Source: Strobilurus pachycystidiatus
Taxonomy: Eukaryota > Basidiomycota > Agaricomycetes > Agaricales > Physalacriaceae
Reading direction: 5' to 3'
Assembly (NCBI GenBank): GCA_019915135.1
Contig: JAHLMK010000004.1
Coordinates: forward strand, 620,001-684,000
DNA: 64,000 nt
The translations under genes and the position numbers were made by a program. Shown one piece after another: positions 1 to 12,570 of the stretch. The notes under the pieces were generated by a model. That model ran no database searches, was not told the DNA's origin, and saw only the letters and a list, made by a program, of their open reading frames with translations. Numbering within the stretch: the first letter of the stretch is position 1; each line of letters starts with the position of its first letter.

Positions 1-32
1 CCTCGGTCCGTTGGGTCTTCCTTCCCTCCTTC

Positions 33-398
33 ATGTTCCTCACAAGACTATGGTCGTCAATGCGGCCAGCCGCGACATTGGCGACGGCACCACTCTCGCC
101 TCGAAATTTCTCTGCATCGGCGGTTGCTGAAGCGCTCTACAAAATGAAGTCGCACAAGGGCGCAAAAAAGCGATGGAGGTCACTTGGCGGCGGGTCAGCG
201 TTCAAACGCGTGCGTCGCTACGACCTTTGCTGTGCAATTTATCGGCTGAAATTTTGACTCTAGGGCAGAGCAAATCACTCACATATGAACGTGGACAAGT
301 CGGCGAACAGGAAGAATAGACTGTCGCAGACGGCGCATTCTAACGCGGCTCAGACGCACAAGCTCAAGAAGCTACTGCTACCGTACGGGTCATACTAG
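33..398 (+). CDS. Mitochondrial large-subunit ribosomal protein bL35m
   Basis: Two exons, 33..209 and 264..398, joined in phase 0 across a 54-nt intron (GTGCGT..TAG), give about 103 residues. The N-terminus (MFLTRLWSSMRP) is basic and lacks acidic residues, as in a mitochondrial presequence. The core reads MKSHKGAKKRWRSLGGGSAFKR and continues in exon 2 with NVDKSANRKNRLSQ and a C-terminal KKLLLPYG. These are the hallmarks of bacterial-type L35, which binds 23S-like rRNA in the large subunit. Length is normal for a fungal bL35m with presequence. The open frame reading past 209 into the intron has no L35 similarity. The ATG at 33 is the only candidate close to the window edge. Confidence 0.88.
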
Positions 399-1866
399 CA
401 ACTCGTGTACGTCTTACACTTCTCTCGCCAAGGCGCTACTGAACTCACCATAGAGACCATATCATCATGTACATTTGCATTAAATTATACGCCACCATTC
501 CCCTCGGACCAGTTCACTGAATTGTCAATGCCTGCGGAATGGCATCCATGTACCGCCATGGCAGCCGTGGCCTACTCTGACGATCATCCGCATTTCCTAT
601 CCGGAGAGCACCGACTATACCCCACGGCATACCAAGATGAATATACCGACTCAGCGATGTCGCGTACAATTCATGCGTATTCGATGCTCCCGCTTCGAAT
701 TAAGGACGCCGACAAAAATGGCCATGTTCGGAACTGGCTCCAAGACTGACCCACCGTTGTTCAACGCAGTGCAAAACCTCGTCCAAACCGACGGCAATCC
801 GACTAGTGCGCGAGGGAGTACTTGCCCACTTTTTGTTGTGACCCATCTACCACAACAGCAAATCTCATCTTCGCACCGGCGGAGACGTACTCCCTCGATA
901 GAATGTAGCAGTGCTGCCTTACGAGGCTGACCTTTGCCCTGTTCTTATCCATCGCGAAGCACTTGACTTTCACAGAAGAAGCTCCTCAACGTAGGAATTG
1001 AGCCATGATAGCCAATGACCCCGCTCCATAATAGCGAGACCCCAGCTTAACATGTTCCATCTCTTTCAGATGTCGTCAATATGACATCGTGTCTGGTGCT
1101 TATCCGGCACCCACACCAGGTGGGATGATATTTGCGCTGCGTTCATGCCGGTCAACAATGCGAATATTGAACCATTCTTGAAGTGAAGCACGGCGAGCAC
1201 TTTCTTTGCATCACAAAGCTCCTTCAAGCGGTAAGCAGCGATGATGCACCTCTCCAACGGTGCCCCCAATCAGTCATTTCACTTGTGCAGGTCCTCGAAT
1301 GCAGGAGGTTTACCACAAGAAGCGGCAAGTCTTCGCGCTCAGTCTTTGTCGCTTACAAGCCATTTTGTGCGCTGGCCACGCACAGCTCTAGCAATTTTTG
1401 GGCTTATAGGGATTGCAAAGCTTCTTCGGACACTGCCTCATTGGCAGTCCGCCTGGTCTGCCGTGGTGGTTGCCCCCGGTGTATGGCAAGGAGGGCATCA
1501 TGGTAGTACAGTCGAAGTCGAGCCACCGTTCCCGGATGAGGGCTTGATGTAAGGATGTAGCTAATGAGAGAACCTCCGCACACCCCGCCTTCCCGGGGAT
1601 ATTATCGTTTGACTCACTCAGTACTAGTCGCAAGTCGCTTTGAGTCTACGAACGGCATCGTTCCATATCGGGACATGAACGCCATAGTTCGTTGAGGCTG
1701 CTGTGAAGATTATAGCTCAGCTCAAGATTGTTCTGGAGCCACATAGATTGAGACAGATTTGCATCAACTTCCCATGTACACGCAGTCGTCTTTTGGAAAA
1801 CAGATGAATTACAGATGGATATGATGGACATGATGAGAGAATCCTACAAACACGCAAAACATAAAA
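399..1866. other. Interval without a recognisable gene
   Basis: About 1.47 kb between the bL35m stop and tRNA-Thr. Several open frames of 60-115 codons occur on both strands, for example 405..749 plus and 1388..1633 minus. They overlap each other, have no familiar motif and no consistent splice partners. I see no gene that I can support. The first part probably holds the 3' UTR of the bL35m gene. Confidence 0.5.
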
Positions 1867-1953
1867 GCCTCCTTAGCTCAGTGGTAGAGCGCGTCACTTG
1901 TACTCATTGAAGTCAGCATGACGAGGTCAGTCGTTCAATCCGGCTAGGTGGCA
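1867..1953 (+). tRNA. tRNA-Thr(TGT) with a 15-nt intron
   Basis: A cloverleaf can be drawn directly. Acceptor 1867-1873 pairs with 1946-1952 with one T-T mismatch and discriminator A at 1953. D arm is GCTC..GAGC (1876-1890). Anticodon stem is CGTCA/TGACG (1892-1896, 1919-1923), and T arm is AGTCG..CGGCT. Anticodon TGT lies at 1899-1901 after T33. Bases 1903-1917 fit an intron at the canonical position after base 37. A run of four T at 1958-1961 fits a polymerase III terminator. It decodes ACA threonine codons. Confidence 0.85.
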
Positions 1954-2212
1954 TATCTTTTGGTTTGCATTGTCGGGCACATACTTTTGCGCCCACATTT
2001 GAGCGTCGAGTGACGACTCGCTGACGAGCGTGAAATCTGGAGCGGAGAACGTCAAATGACTCAAATTGACACAACAACGATCGAAAGTGGAAATCGATCA
2101 CCGAGTATTGCGCCTGAGGAGACAAGTACGGTACTTGATCATTGGGATCTGGCTATTACTAGCGCACGGTATGCAACAGAATTCTGAGTACAAGACTGAA
2201 CCCTATGATTGA

Positions 2213-3421
2213 TCACGTCTTTCGGCAAAATATCTTGTGCGATGGCCAGTGATTCTTTTGACTGCAACGTTGATGAGTAAGTAGTATCAGGACATGGGAT
2301 ACACGCACCATTCTCGGTTGCAGTAACGGATGAGTTTACACCTAAAGGACGCGATATACATCTGGATTGCATTTCAAGCCTCATTGGCACGCACCGACCA
2401 CACTGCATCAAATCTTTTCCTGCCACCGTCCCGCATGATCCGCACTGCCTTGGGTTCTTGTGCGTCCACGCCGAGCTTACCTCAGGACGAGTCTCTTTCG
2501 AGCCCCGGACCTTGTTCTTGACTTCATTCGAAATGGACTGTCCTCGGCTAGATTGCGAAAGCACACTCTCAATCTTCTCAAATTCGGGCTCAAGAATCGA
2601 AGGAACGAAGTCATCGGGAGTGACGTGGTAGATCTTATGCTGGGTGCCTTCGACAGGAGGCTCGGTCGAGTTCAAGAACTCTGGGTCAATCTTGAAACTC
2701 ATATCCTTCGTCGTGTATGTTGCGCGGACCCTTGGTACAAGGTTTGGTCAGTCGCGAGGTAAGGGGTCCGGTATACGCACCAGTTTGGAGGGTTGTCCTT
2801 GGGGTCCTGGAAGAGACATAGCAAAAGGGACATGAACCGGTCTGCGTGGTATTTCGTCAACGCGTCGTAATCGTGATGAGAAAGGTTTCCACAGCCTGTT
2901 CACATGTCAGAATTTGTCCATCGTTAGTGTATTCATGACCGACCGCAAGGTGCTGGGAAGACCAAGACTAGAAGGAAGCGAGTGTTGGTCATATCACTGA
3001 AAACCAGATGTCCCCAGTCTCTCTGCAGTATACCGGCCACAAGTTACATAGGATGGGACTCTGAGTGCCGGAATTGTCACTAACATCGCGTTTGGCAGAC
3101 ATTTTGACAATCTAGACAAGATGGTCGGGGAATTTCGTAGCTTCATCGAATGATATAGCGCACCTCGTACCGATACAAAATCGGTGCCCATCGTTCGAAT
3201 TCCTTGCGTCGTTGGTCGATGTCTCTGTTCTCGCACCATTCTTCCACAAGTTCGATGACGGTCTTACGCGCCATCCATTCCTCTTGGCTCAGGTCGGGTA
3301 TGGACTCCCTGGACCATCCCCTCGAGAATTTTCGGCTTACGTCGTTCATGTTGATACCCATGCCGCGACATTGGAGGAGCCTCCGCGATGCGCATGTTTC
3401 GGATGTATTGATCATCATCAT
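2213..3421 (-). CDS. MYND-type zinc-finger protein
   Basis: The C-terminal exons splice to a full MYND finger: CGSC, then MQCGRC, then YCNREC, then HWPSHKIFC, stop TGA at 2213-2215. This is the C-x2-C..C-x2-C..YC-x3-C..H-x3-C pattern. MYND fingers are two-zinc protein-protein interaction modules, often in chromatin or signalling proteins. Upstream exons read GCGNLSHHDYDALTKYHADRF and MSFKIDPEFLNSTEPP, and a likely N-terminal exon near 3160-3420 reads SQEEWMARKTVIELVEEW. The finger exons join in phase through introns at GRC/KLI and REC/QKN. The middle joins near 2950-3120 and the exact start are uncertain. I do not recognise the N-terminal region and cannot name a role beyond the finger. Confidence 0.65.
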
Positions 3422-3629
3422 CGGGCTAAAACTGCGAGAAATTCAAGTTTGGAGACAAAGTTGAACTCAAAGGACGAACTAGGGTAATCCCGAAAAGGCG
3501 GAGGCCGCCGCATCCCACATTGCCATGGTGTGAAGTGGAGAAAACCCGAGATCGCGTAATTGGAAATTTGACAAAGGTCAAGTATTTGGAACTCCGAAGA
3601 TTATATTCTCTCAAGTTTGCGCAATACAT

Positions 3630-4574
3630 CTAGTCGACGTCCAAGTCTTCCCCTTCCAGCACCGTTGAACCGTCTTCTGAAAGTTTCACATTTTTCTGGG
3701 GGTGAATTTAAATTGAAGGCGAGCAAGGGCGGTGTCCTCACTAACCTCATGTACTCCAGACTTTCCGACATATTTGGTGTGGTCTTCGAGAGGGGTGAGA
3801 AAGGCATACGACGTCGCAGAGCAAACTCACATCCGTAAGCAAGCAGGTCTCCAGCCTCGTTCGTGAACTCTGTACGCGTATAGGCAAGAGATTTGCCTAT
3901 CATGACCAATCTGAGCGCCAAAATCATTCAAAGCAGGTTGAGGTCGAACCTATACCGATAAGAGTCGACTTGGCATACAGAATATCTCCCGGACGACCTG
4001 CAGGCTTGACGAAGGACGTCCCAATGTCAGTACTTACACCAGTCATCCTACATCATAATGAGCGTAAGTCAGGCTTTGAAAGAGCGGGTCCAAACCAGTA
4101 TCCTTTAGTCGCGACGGCCAGTGACCCCAGCGTGTCAGTCAGCGACAAGATCAACCCGCCGTGAGCTTATGAGCTGGTTTAGATTGCAACGTCGAATTTC
4201 GAGGCATACATCAAGATACCTGTCTAAATCGCCATGAGCAGCAGTCGAAACAATGTACGAGTTCACCTACGCCAACCCTGTTGACTTGGAGGCAACCGGT
4301 CAGGTTTGTGCGGATTGCAGCAGCGGTACTCATGTACTGTTGTATGGTTCAACTTTGAGAGAGACATTGACCACACCTGGGGTGGCCTTCTCGATGATGA
4401 GCTGAAAGCGAGGGTTATTCGATGCCAGAGTATCACATAAAACGTACATTTGGAAAGCATTGCGCGTCGTGTCCTTGCCAGAAATTCAGTACCCAGGCGA
4501 CGCGTTGATCAAGAGGTCTGACCTTTGTTGACGATGAAGGACTGCCAAACCTGGATAACTGCACTCAGATTCAT
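3630..4574 (-). CDS. Hotdog-fold thioesterase, PaaI/4HBT family
   Basis: Spliced minus-strand exons read LIIEKATPGVVNVSLKVEP, GGLILSLTDTLGSLAVATKG, TGVSTDIGTSFVKPAGRPGD, GKSLAYTRTEFTNEAGDLLA and HTKYVGKSGVHE, ending with LEGEDLDVD and a TAG at 3630-3632. This is the PaaI-like hotdog pattern: the (H)GG..SLTDTLGSLA helix segment, the VSTDI..FVKPA strand and the LA.G.HTKY end. Such enzymes hydrolyse acyl-CoA thioesters and act as dimers or tetramers. The upstream exon near 4448-4525 reads WVLNFWQGHDAQCFPN. The ATG at 4572-4574 is only a candidate start, and several introns were placed by motif alone. It may be a peroxisomal or mitochondrial ACOT13-like enzyme; location is not shown by the sequence. 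Confidence 0.72.
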
Positions 4575-5068
4575 GATCACAGGTAGATACGAGAAAGGTC
4601 GTACTCTACGCGTGTACCGGAGACAAGCAGCCATTCTAAGGCGTGGAACGATGATGGACAGAAGCACGGTTTTGGGGTGACGTAACTCGGGTGCGCCGTA
4701 TGTTACTATGTATGCCGCCCCGTTCCTCTCTTCCCGGTTCCGTCGCAACCCATGTACGAAGTATATAGCAGACATCAAACTCTCATGACTCTAGCTGGAT
4801 CTGCGACTACAAGCCGAAAGCTTGGGAAACATCATCTCAACCTGTATGTTCACTGGAGTCGCGCTCGAGGAGGATATAAATGATGTTTGCCGGTATGAGA
4901 AGTCTTAGACAGACAAAAGAAAACTCAATTTAAGGGACAGAGATGTCTCTAGTTTTCCCTAAGCCTAAAGTTCTGTCATTGTGAAATTTTCAGGTTAACC
5001 GTGTATACAAAGTCTAATATTCGAGAGCGCAAAGATGTGTACATTTGGCCGTGACTTCTTCCTCACCC

Positions 5069-6175
<1,107 letters not shown>

Positions 6176-6196
6176 TCAAGAGTGAGGGAATCCACT

Positions 6197-6204
6197 CTTT
6201 ATAC
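6197..6204 (-). promoter_or_regulatory. TATA-like box of THI4
   Basis: The minus strand reads GTATAAAG about 40 bases upstream of the THI4 ATG. A close TATA box fits a strongly regulated gene with a short leader. Inference from position only. Confidence 0.35.
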
Positions 6205-6293
6205 ATCTCCTTGATAGGTTCGTCATTGAGTCCATCATTCATGCATTCATAGATAGCGCAAAACGAAGGCAAGGCGAGTCGACCTTGGCCAAT

Positions 6294-6885
6294 TCAGTTC
6301 GCCCCAACCGGAACAATTGCGGTGAGAAGGAGAGCCGCTTTGAGCACGTTCTCAGAGACGGGTACATGGCGGTATGGTTCCTTGCGGCTGTCACTGGGGC
6401 CTGGGGCGAGGGAAGCTGGGGATGGCAGTGCCAAGAAATGCGAGAATGATTGCTCCTTCTTGATAGACTCGACTTATGATGCCTAGATGCTGTTCAGCAA
6501 AGTCGTCGAGAAGCCGAGGTCAATCTCACTTTACGGAAATGCCCGAATGCCATATCAATGGCCTCTTTCCTTGTGAATGGCGCAGAGTTGGAGGCAGAGA
6601 CTATTTCGCCATGGATATTTCGCGTCGTGAACATAGAGTCTCTACCGTCCAGGAACACTGAGTAGATGGCGAAGAAGGTGAGTTGATGATAGCACACGAT
6701 TGATGAGAAGGCAATGACTCACCCAAATTATGGTTTCAAACCGAGCTACGGTCTCCATGAACATTCTCTAACAAGATGCCGTTGCCGCCGCGCTCCCTTC
6801 GTCTCAGGAACGCGTATATAGATAGGTAATAGGTGAAAGTGTCGGATGGATATGCCAACAAACTTGGTTTGGGAGGTCTATTCAT
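6294..6885 (-). CDS. Unrecognised protein, tentative three-exon model
   Basis: I do not recognise the product. A first exon beginning at the ATG at 6883-6885 reads MNRPPKPSLLAYPSDTFTYY and FLRRRERGGNGILLENVHGD. A weak GTAGCT donor gives a phase-1 join to LFLDGRDSMFTTRNIHGEI and FTRKEAIDMAFGHFRK. A GTGAGA donor then gives a phase-0 join to HLGIISRVYQEGAIILAFLG. The final exon is also open in a second frame ending at 6294. The protein may begin further upstream. No transmembrane segment or known motif is evident. The gene sits between divergent THI4 and the receptor. Treat boundaries as approximate. Confidence 0.35.
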
Positions 6886-6993
6886 CACTATGGGTGCAGA
6901 TTGGCGACCGATGGTACCTAGGATGGGCTGTACGTTAGAGTCTTTCACCACTCACTCATAAATAACCAAATACGATACTTTTTCATTCACCCG

Positions 6994-8240
6994 ATGCCGG
7001 CCATCGAGGTCACCCCAACCGGGCCCATTACCAGCTCACACAGATACCGCCCAGAGGAATACAATGGCGTCGTCTGCATCGCAATCGCGGGCGCCATCTC
7101 TCTCCTCTCCGCACTCTTCGCACTGCTCATAATCCTTCCACGGACCACTCTCTACAAACGTACTCACATCATTGGTTACTTCGTCTCTCTCCTCTGTTCC
7201 AACGTTGTCCAGTCCTCTGGTACAGTGATGGGCGCGGAATGGCTCCGCCTGGGCGGGGTGCATCAGACACCCTTGTGCGTCGCGCAGGCCGCGATCAAGC
7301 AACTTGGGAATGTCGGAAACGCGTTGTGGTCGGTTTCTATCGCGATGCATCTCTTCAATATCCTGTTCCTCCGCTGGACATCGCGCTGGGGAGGATTCCT
7401 CGGGATGCTGATAGTAGGGTGGTGTTTCCTGTTCGCAGTCGTGCTCGTAGGACCAGCAGTCCTGCAGAAGGATGTCCCATATTTCGGGGTTTCTGGAAGC
7501 TGGTAAGATATCAGTGTATCCTGCCAAATGAGCGGTGTATTGACCTTTCAAGGTGTTGGATCACACCCGCCTATTCACTGGAGCAGAAATTTCTCGAGTA
7601 CTTCTTTGAGTATGTTTCAGCGTTCTGCTCCTTCTTCTTGTACACCGCTATTCTGCTGCGCGTCCGCGGAAACCTTATTATCTTGCCGCTGAAGAAGGAC
7701 ATGCCACAAAGCAGCTTCCGCCGCATGCGCCTTCGGTTCGTACCAAGGGGAGAAAGCTGGAGGCTCTCTCTTCTTCGGGACTATATCGACACCTCGATGA
7801 TTCGAGTAGTGCACCAGATGGTGTGGTACCCTGTCGCCTACTCCTTGCTCATCGTACCCATTTCCATGACGCGTCTTGGAGACGTAGTCACCATCGCGCC
7901 ATGGGCAGTGCTTGCCACAGATGTCATCTACAACCTCCAGGGCGTCGTCAACGTGCTATTGCTCCTTGGAACACAGCGTCTTTTCCCAGCAACCAGCGAC
8001 CTGCCCCCATTCAAGCCTCGTAGAACCCTCGATCTGGCGATGATTGGGCGACACGGAATTACTCCGTTCGTGATAGATGATTGTGATGGCTTTGACGCAG
8101 ATTCATCGACGCCGTCTGGAGATCAGAAGGATGATGGGAAAAACCTCGACAGTGTCAGCCTCGATAGTAGCAATGATGACTGGCCGCCGCTACCTAAAGC
8201 CGTCTATTGCAGGCAATATCCGCCCCCAGGCTGGATATAG
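6994..8240 (+). CDS. Seven-transmembrane receptor, Git3/cAMP-receptor-like
   Basis: Exons 6994..7502 and 7553..8240 join in phase to 398 residues. Seven hydrophobic stretches are visible, starting with GVVCIAIAGAISLLSALFAL and ending with LLLLGTQRLFP. Two short loops and a long acidic, serine-rich tail of about 80 residues follow, with YCRQYPPPGWI at the end. The layout fits fungal GPCRs of the glucose-sensing Git3/Gpr1 or Dictyostelium cAMP-receptor-like type, which couple to G-alpha and cAMP signalling. The ligand cannot be told. A conserved WITPAY segment lies at the exon join before TM5. The long overlapping frame from 7239 is an exon-1 out-of-frame artefact running into exon 2. Confidence 0.75.
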
Positions 8241-8703
8241 TTGAAATATCTATACATTCAATTTATTGATGACTGTCATACCGGGCTTGACGCAAACATT
8301 CACACACCTGACAGCCTGCGAAAGCAAGGAACAACACGTCCAAGGGAGATTTATGCCGTATGTGTGACAGTTAATGATATGCCCCGGTTTGATAGAAGAC
8401 AAAGTGTAAATCCGTTTGTTGAGGAGATAACGCTGTTAGACACAGAGCGAACCATTTCGGAAGATAGGAAGCAGTGGCGAGGACTACTCTAGAGCTGCTG
8501 TGTGTTTTGGAAGATAAGCCTCTTCTTAGGCCAGAGAGGGCTAGGGCTTGCCCCCGCGCATATTTCTACACACCATGCGCAGCAGAAACTCCCTCGAGAT
8601 ACTGCCGATGAATTCGAAGGGGCATCCAGGATGTGGGGATGGGAGATTGAGTAACGTCCGAAAAGTGCGCATTGACGCGGACGCGTGAGGTTCAAGTTGA
8701 GAG
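8241..8703. other. Intergenic, left flank of Harbinger copy A
   Basis: About 460 bases holding the receptor 3' UTR and unassigned sequence up to the transposon edge. No gene or RNA is recognised. Confidence 0.5.
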
Positions 8704-8705
8704 TA

Positions 8706-8781
8706 GGGCTGCTCAATTCTAAAGGTCCGATGGTCTGCCGTTCCCTTCCCTAATTTGAAATATGCCCGTTATAGTAAGCGC
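8706..8781 (+). repeat. Left 76-bp terminal inverted repeat, copy A
   Basis: Perfect inverted match to 12225..12300. The repeat diverges after AAGCGC, with CGGCGG on this side and TTGCGATC on the other. Confidence 0.93.
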
Positions 8782-8966
8782 CGGCGGCGTTTCTGTCCGA
8801 AAGGCAGCGAACGCCTCTTTCCATCGTTTTTTGACTTGCCATACTTCTCCTACATACACTAAGACCCGCAATTCGATTATTTTGTCACTCTTTACTATGA
8901 AATGGTGCACTCCAGCTCCTTAGTAGGTGTTTTCTTGATCCTGCCTCAATACTCCTAGACTTACAT

Positions 8967-10533
8967 GTGCAGGACCTACTCCTTCAAGCAGCTGAGAGCC
9001 AGCAAGGTGGTACGGCAGCCCATCAGGCTCAGGCCACTCCAGACTACTCTCATTCTACCCCGGTGGGGTCAGGGTACCCGCGAACTCGTGTATCTCAACC
9101 CACCTACCACGGCTCTCCCGATGCACCAGACTTCCAGCAGCGCTTCCCGCCAAATCCTCATCCTCTCCATTTCCACGAGCCAGATCATCGAGAGACACAC
9201 AGGCCAGACGTGCAGACACCGGTTCCTCGCCACTCAGATGGCTACAGTCTACGTCCGGTCTCGCGCTCTTGGCAGGAATCACCGTATTCTCATCAGAGCC
9301 AGCGCTCTCAGCAGTTCTCGCAGTACAATGACGGTATCCGATGGAACGACTCGGCTTACCCTGGGAACCGCTCCCCGTCGCCTCCCATTGAAGGTCTGCA
9401 CTGGCCACCCTCTCCGAATCAGTCAAACTCTCCATCCCCTCTCCAGCCTCAGCACAAACGTGCCGCTTCGCCCACTCCTCTCCCTAGTCAGACAAGCACC
9501 ACCAAGCGTGCACGCAAGGTCCCGGAGGCCGAAGCAGACAAGGAGAACACTGGGAATCGATGGTCAATAGCGGAGAAGACGGAGTTCTTTCTCCATCTCT
9601 TTGGCCCCGAATCGGTCGTATTCGAGAAGTGGCAAGTTGGGCCCACCAACGTCTATAAAGACGTGCGTATCTGTGTTTTATTTGAGCTCTACTGATGCCG
9701 TGGCACAGGCGGTAAGGCTTCTCAAGTGCGGGGCACGCTACGATCATCAGGCCATGGCAAGACAGTACAGTCGGTCTCGCGAGCTCTTCAATCAGCTCTA
9801 TGGCTTTCGCAACTTTACGGGACGGGGTGCCGACGCCGATGAATACAACTGGGATGATGCCCAAGCTGTGACGGCCCATATCACGAACTCGAAAGCTAAG
9901 GGATGCGAAGTCAGCAAGCTTAGTGCAAAGGTCTGCAAGGAATGGAAGGATAATGGGTGGTACGACATGTTCCTGGAACGGTATGTCCACCATTATCTAT
10001 TTTGTTATGTATGACTGATGTGATTCAGTTTCAAAGCCGACGCGAAGACGGCAAGAGCCTGTGTACGCAACTCAGAGACGGAGCTGTCTGATGCCGAACC
10101 CGACCTCTATTCGCCGAGTAACAATGATGAGAGGCAGCACCGCCAATCTGCACCTCCCTCAGCTCATGCTCCAGCTCAAGCGCCAGCACCTCAGGTTCTG
10201 ACAGGTGCCAAACCAGCTTCGAAGACGTCTGCTAGTGGTGCCTCCAACGCTGAACCAAAGTACGGTTCTGCTGCGTATCATCGCGAGCAGTCAAAGAGTC
10301 GGAACGATGGGATCAACGACTACTTTCGGACACGCGCCGTTACAGAGGAGCGACGCTCGGATCAGGTGGATAGGAAACTGGACATCGAGGAGATGCGCGA
10401 GAAGGCTGTAGTAGAGCGTGATCGTGAGCGCGACCGCATCGCCATTGCTAAGGAATTCTTACACGATAATGAGATTCCATTGGAACTTCGTGACGAGGCT
10501 AAAGCTTATTTTACTAAACTCCTTCGTTCTTAA
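8967..10533 (+). CDS. Harbinger-associated Myb/SANT-like DNA-binding protein, copy A
   Basis: Exons 8967..9662, 9709..9980 and 10029..10533 join in phase to 490 residues. The first 170 residues are Gln/Ser/Pro rich. Then comes NRWSIAEKTEFFLHLFGPE, a Myb/SANT/MADF-like tryptophan helix module with WDDAQAVTAHI and KVCKEWKDNGWYDMFLER. The C-terminus is charged and coiled-coil-like (KLDIEEMREKAVVERDRERD). In Harbinger elements this second protein binds the element ends and carries the transposase into the nucleus. It converges on the transposase gene with stops 73 bases apart. The start at 8967 follows an in-frame-free stretch and was chosen as the first ATG. Confidence 0.82.
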
Positions 10534-10606
10534 TTGTTCTTCTTCTGCTCTCTAGTATCGTTTCATGGTCATGGAAACCCTTCTGTCTTTACACGTAGAT
10601 TACTTT

Positions 10607-12179
10607 CTAGATATAGTTGTTTAATGGGAATACATCGTCAAGTATCTGCATTCGTACACGATATCCTTCTTGTTTCAGCCACTCATCTGTCTCGTGTGCT
10701 GGTCGATGGGCCTCACCAGAAATAGATGGTCCGACGTAGCTGGGAGTGGGGTCATCGACATCTAAATCGCCATCAGCATGATCTGCATCCAACTCGTCCA
10801 TTGCCTCGGACAATCGCTTCTCTATATAATCATCAAACTTCTCCGGACCATCACCGTAAAACAAACACATGTTGTGAAGAACAATAAGTGCTTCTATGAC
10901 GCGATAAACATCCTGGACATCGTGATGGTGTCCCATGCAGCGCAAAGACTGAAAGCGACCCTTCAGTGCTCCGAATGCATGCTCGACACTAATCCGAACA
11001 GACGAGAGCTTATAATTAAAGTCCTTCCGCCGTTTCCTCTCAGCAGGAGACGTGGTTGCATCGAGCTCAGGAACACTGAAGGGTCGGACCGCGTAGGGAC
11101 TTGACGGATATCCTAAGATTGCGCCACAGTCAGGATGTTGCACAATAGTCATCAGAGTTATATACCTTTATCAACCAGAAGATATCTTCCCTCCTTGAAA
11201 TATTTCTCCCGATGTACAAAGATGTGTGAGCTTTTCCATATACGTGAGTCGGTAACACTGGCGGGCCATCCCATCTCGAAGGAGCAGAAACGTATGCCAT
11301 GATCGACAGTTGCCTGCAGAGCCCACTACTACCAGTGAGACAGATTTTGTTTACAGAAAGCAAGACTTACACCGAATCCCTTGTGTCCAAGATAGTCTTT
11401 TCCAGGTCGGGTATCAGCTGGTATCAAAGACCCATCCCCGCTACCAAGGCATCGTGGAAAGCCAATTCGCCGGAAGATATTACTCATTGTATACTGTTGT
11501 TCCTCCTCAGAAAGAAACCCCACAAAATCCCTTCGTTGCTCACGAAGAACTCGGGTAACTCGACGACAATATAACATTACAGTACCATAACCAATCCCAA
11601 GCTTCATATGAGTGTCCATCGCGCTCGATCCACGTGTACCATATCGGAATAAGAAGGTTGCAATTTGCCATTTAACATGGCGCTGAGGTTTTCGCCCGGT
11701 AGACTGAAATATGGGATGTGGTTCGAAGAGGGATACAAGTCGATTGAACATATCTCGTCCAACTCTGACAAGGAAGTGTCAAAAGAGCGAACATTGATAG
11801 AGGACCTGGCACACCGAAACATGAAGCGGAACTGGCGGTCGGGTGCCTGTAGACAGCACGCAAAGAAGTCCTGTGTTCGTGGAATTTGGAAGTACGGTCC
11901 TCTGGTCCCATCGCCTCTGATGTCCTCTGCAAGCTCCAACCACGACAGCCCCATATACTGTAGTAGGGTAGCTGCGTCATCATCCCCGTAGTTGTCAAGT
12001 CGCAGTTGATCCTCTAGATCTATCACATCTTCGCCAACATCAAGCGCCGGGTCCAGGTCCGCCAGAAGGTCATCGGTCCGGCGGCGTGCATCCTCCTCGT
12101 GAATCTCAGCAGCAAGAAATAGCAGTTGAGCATCCTCGACCAACTCGGCTTCCTGCTGGGCGTGTGTGGGTGTCGGCAT
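10607..12179 (-). CDS. Harbinger DDE transposase, copy A
   Basis: Exons 12179..11815, 11764..11371, 11313..11166 and 11112..10607 join in phase to 470 residues. This is the DDE_Tnp_4/HARBI1 nuclease. The first catalytic Asp is in LGSGDGSLIPA, the second is in GWPASVTDSRIW, and the Glu is in RISVEHAFGALKGRF. LLVDKGYPSSPYAVRPF between them is also diagnostic. The N-terminus is acidic. The ATG at 12177-12179 (MPTPTHAQQEAEL) was chosen; the frame extends upstream into the terminal repeat without another ATG. The full catalytic triad and open frame mean it could be active. Confidence 0.9.
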
Positions 12180-12224
12180 AAAGTAGAAAGCGACGCTGGT
12201 GATTGCCCATCTCTCGGATCGCAA

Positions 12225-12300
12225 GCGCTTACTATAACGGGCATATTTCAAATTAGGGAAGGGAACGGCAGACCATCGGACCTTTAGAATTGAGCAGCCC
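12225..12300 (-). repeat. Right 76-bp terminal inverted repeat, copy A
   Basis: Reverse complement of 8706..8781 without mismatch, followed by TA and GTCGGG. Confidence 0.93.
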
Positions 12301-12570
12301 TAGTCGGGACGAAACGCGAAACGCAACCAACATAGTGGTTCTATGGTTACGTAATATCTCGGCCGAGAGGCGCATCGTCGTACGAGCCGGGCGGGTATGT
12401 AGATTTCTCTGGGGTATAGCAATTTCCAATCCTCACCACGACCTACGAATCCAAGTTGGGCAGATTTTGCTGCTCATCCGCCGAGACGTCTTTTCGAATC
12501 CGTCACATAGCATCGTGGGTCACAGATCGCGGACTCTTTACAAGCTTATTCACGCGCCACCAGCCTCAGG

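Larger units (their letters stand above)
8704..12302. mobile_element. PIF/Harbinger DNA transposon, copy A (complete)
   Basis: The element proper runs 8706..12300 (3595 bp) with perfect terminal inverted repeats of 76 bp beginning GGGCTGCTCAATTCT. TA lies outside each end, and with the neighbouring G the flanks can be read as a 3-bp TAG duplication, the size expected for PIF/Harbinger. It carries the two convergent genes typical of the superfamily: a Myb/SANT-like DNA-binding protein (plus) and a DDE transposase (minus). Both are intact, so it is probably autonomous. Copy B at 42531..46125 is its inverted twin with no indel between them. Confidence 0.93.

Noticed and set aside
405..930. Open frames of 114 and 97 codons downstream of bL35m
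   Set aside because: They overlap in different frames, lack motifs and splice partners, and are within chance length for this base composition.
7036..7551. 171-codon frame antisense to the receptor gene
   Set aside because: It is a codon-bias shadow of the membrane-protein frame and has no motif.
8965..9570. 201-codon Arg/Ser-rich frame inside Harbinger copy A
   Set aside because: It overlaps the SANT-like protein in another frame and has no known motif. The same shadow occurs in copy B.
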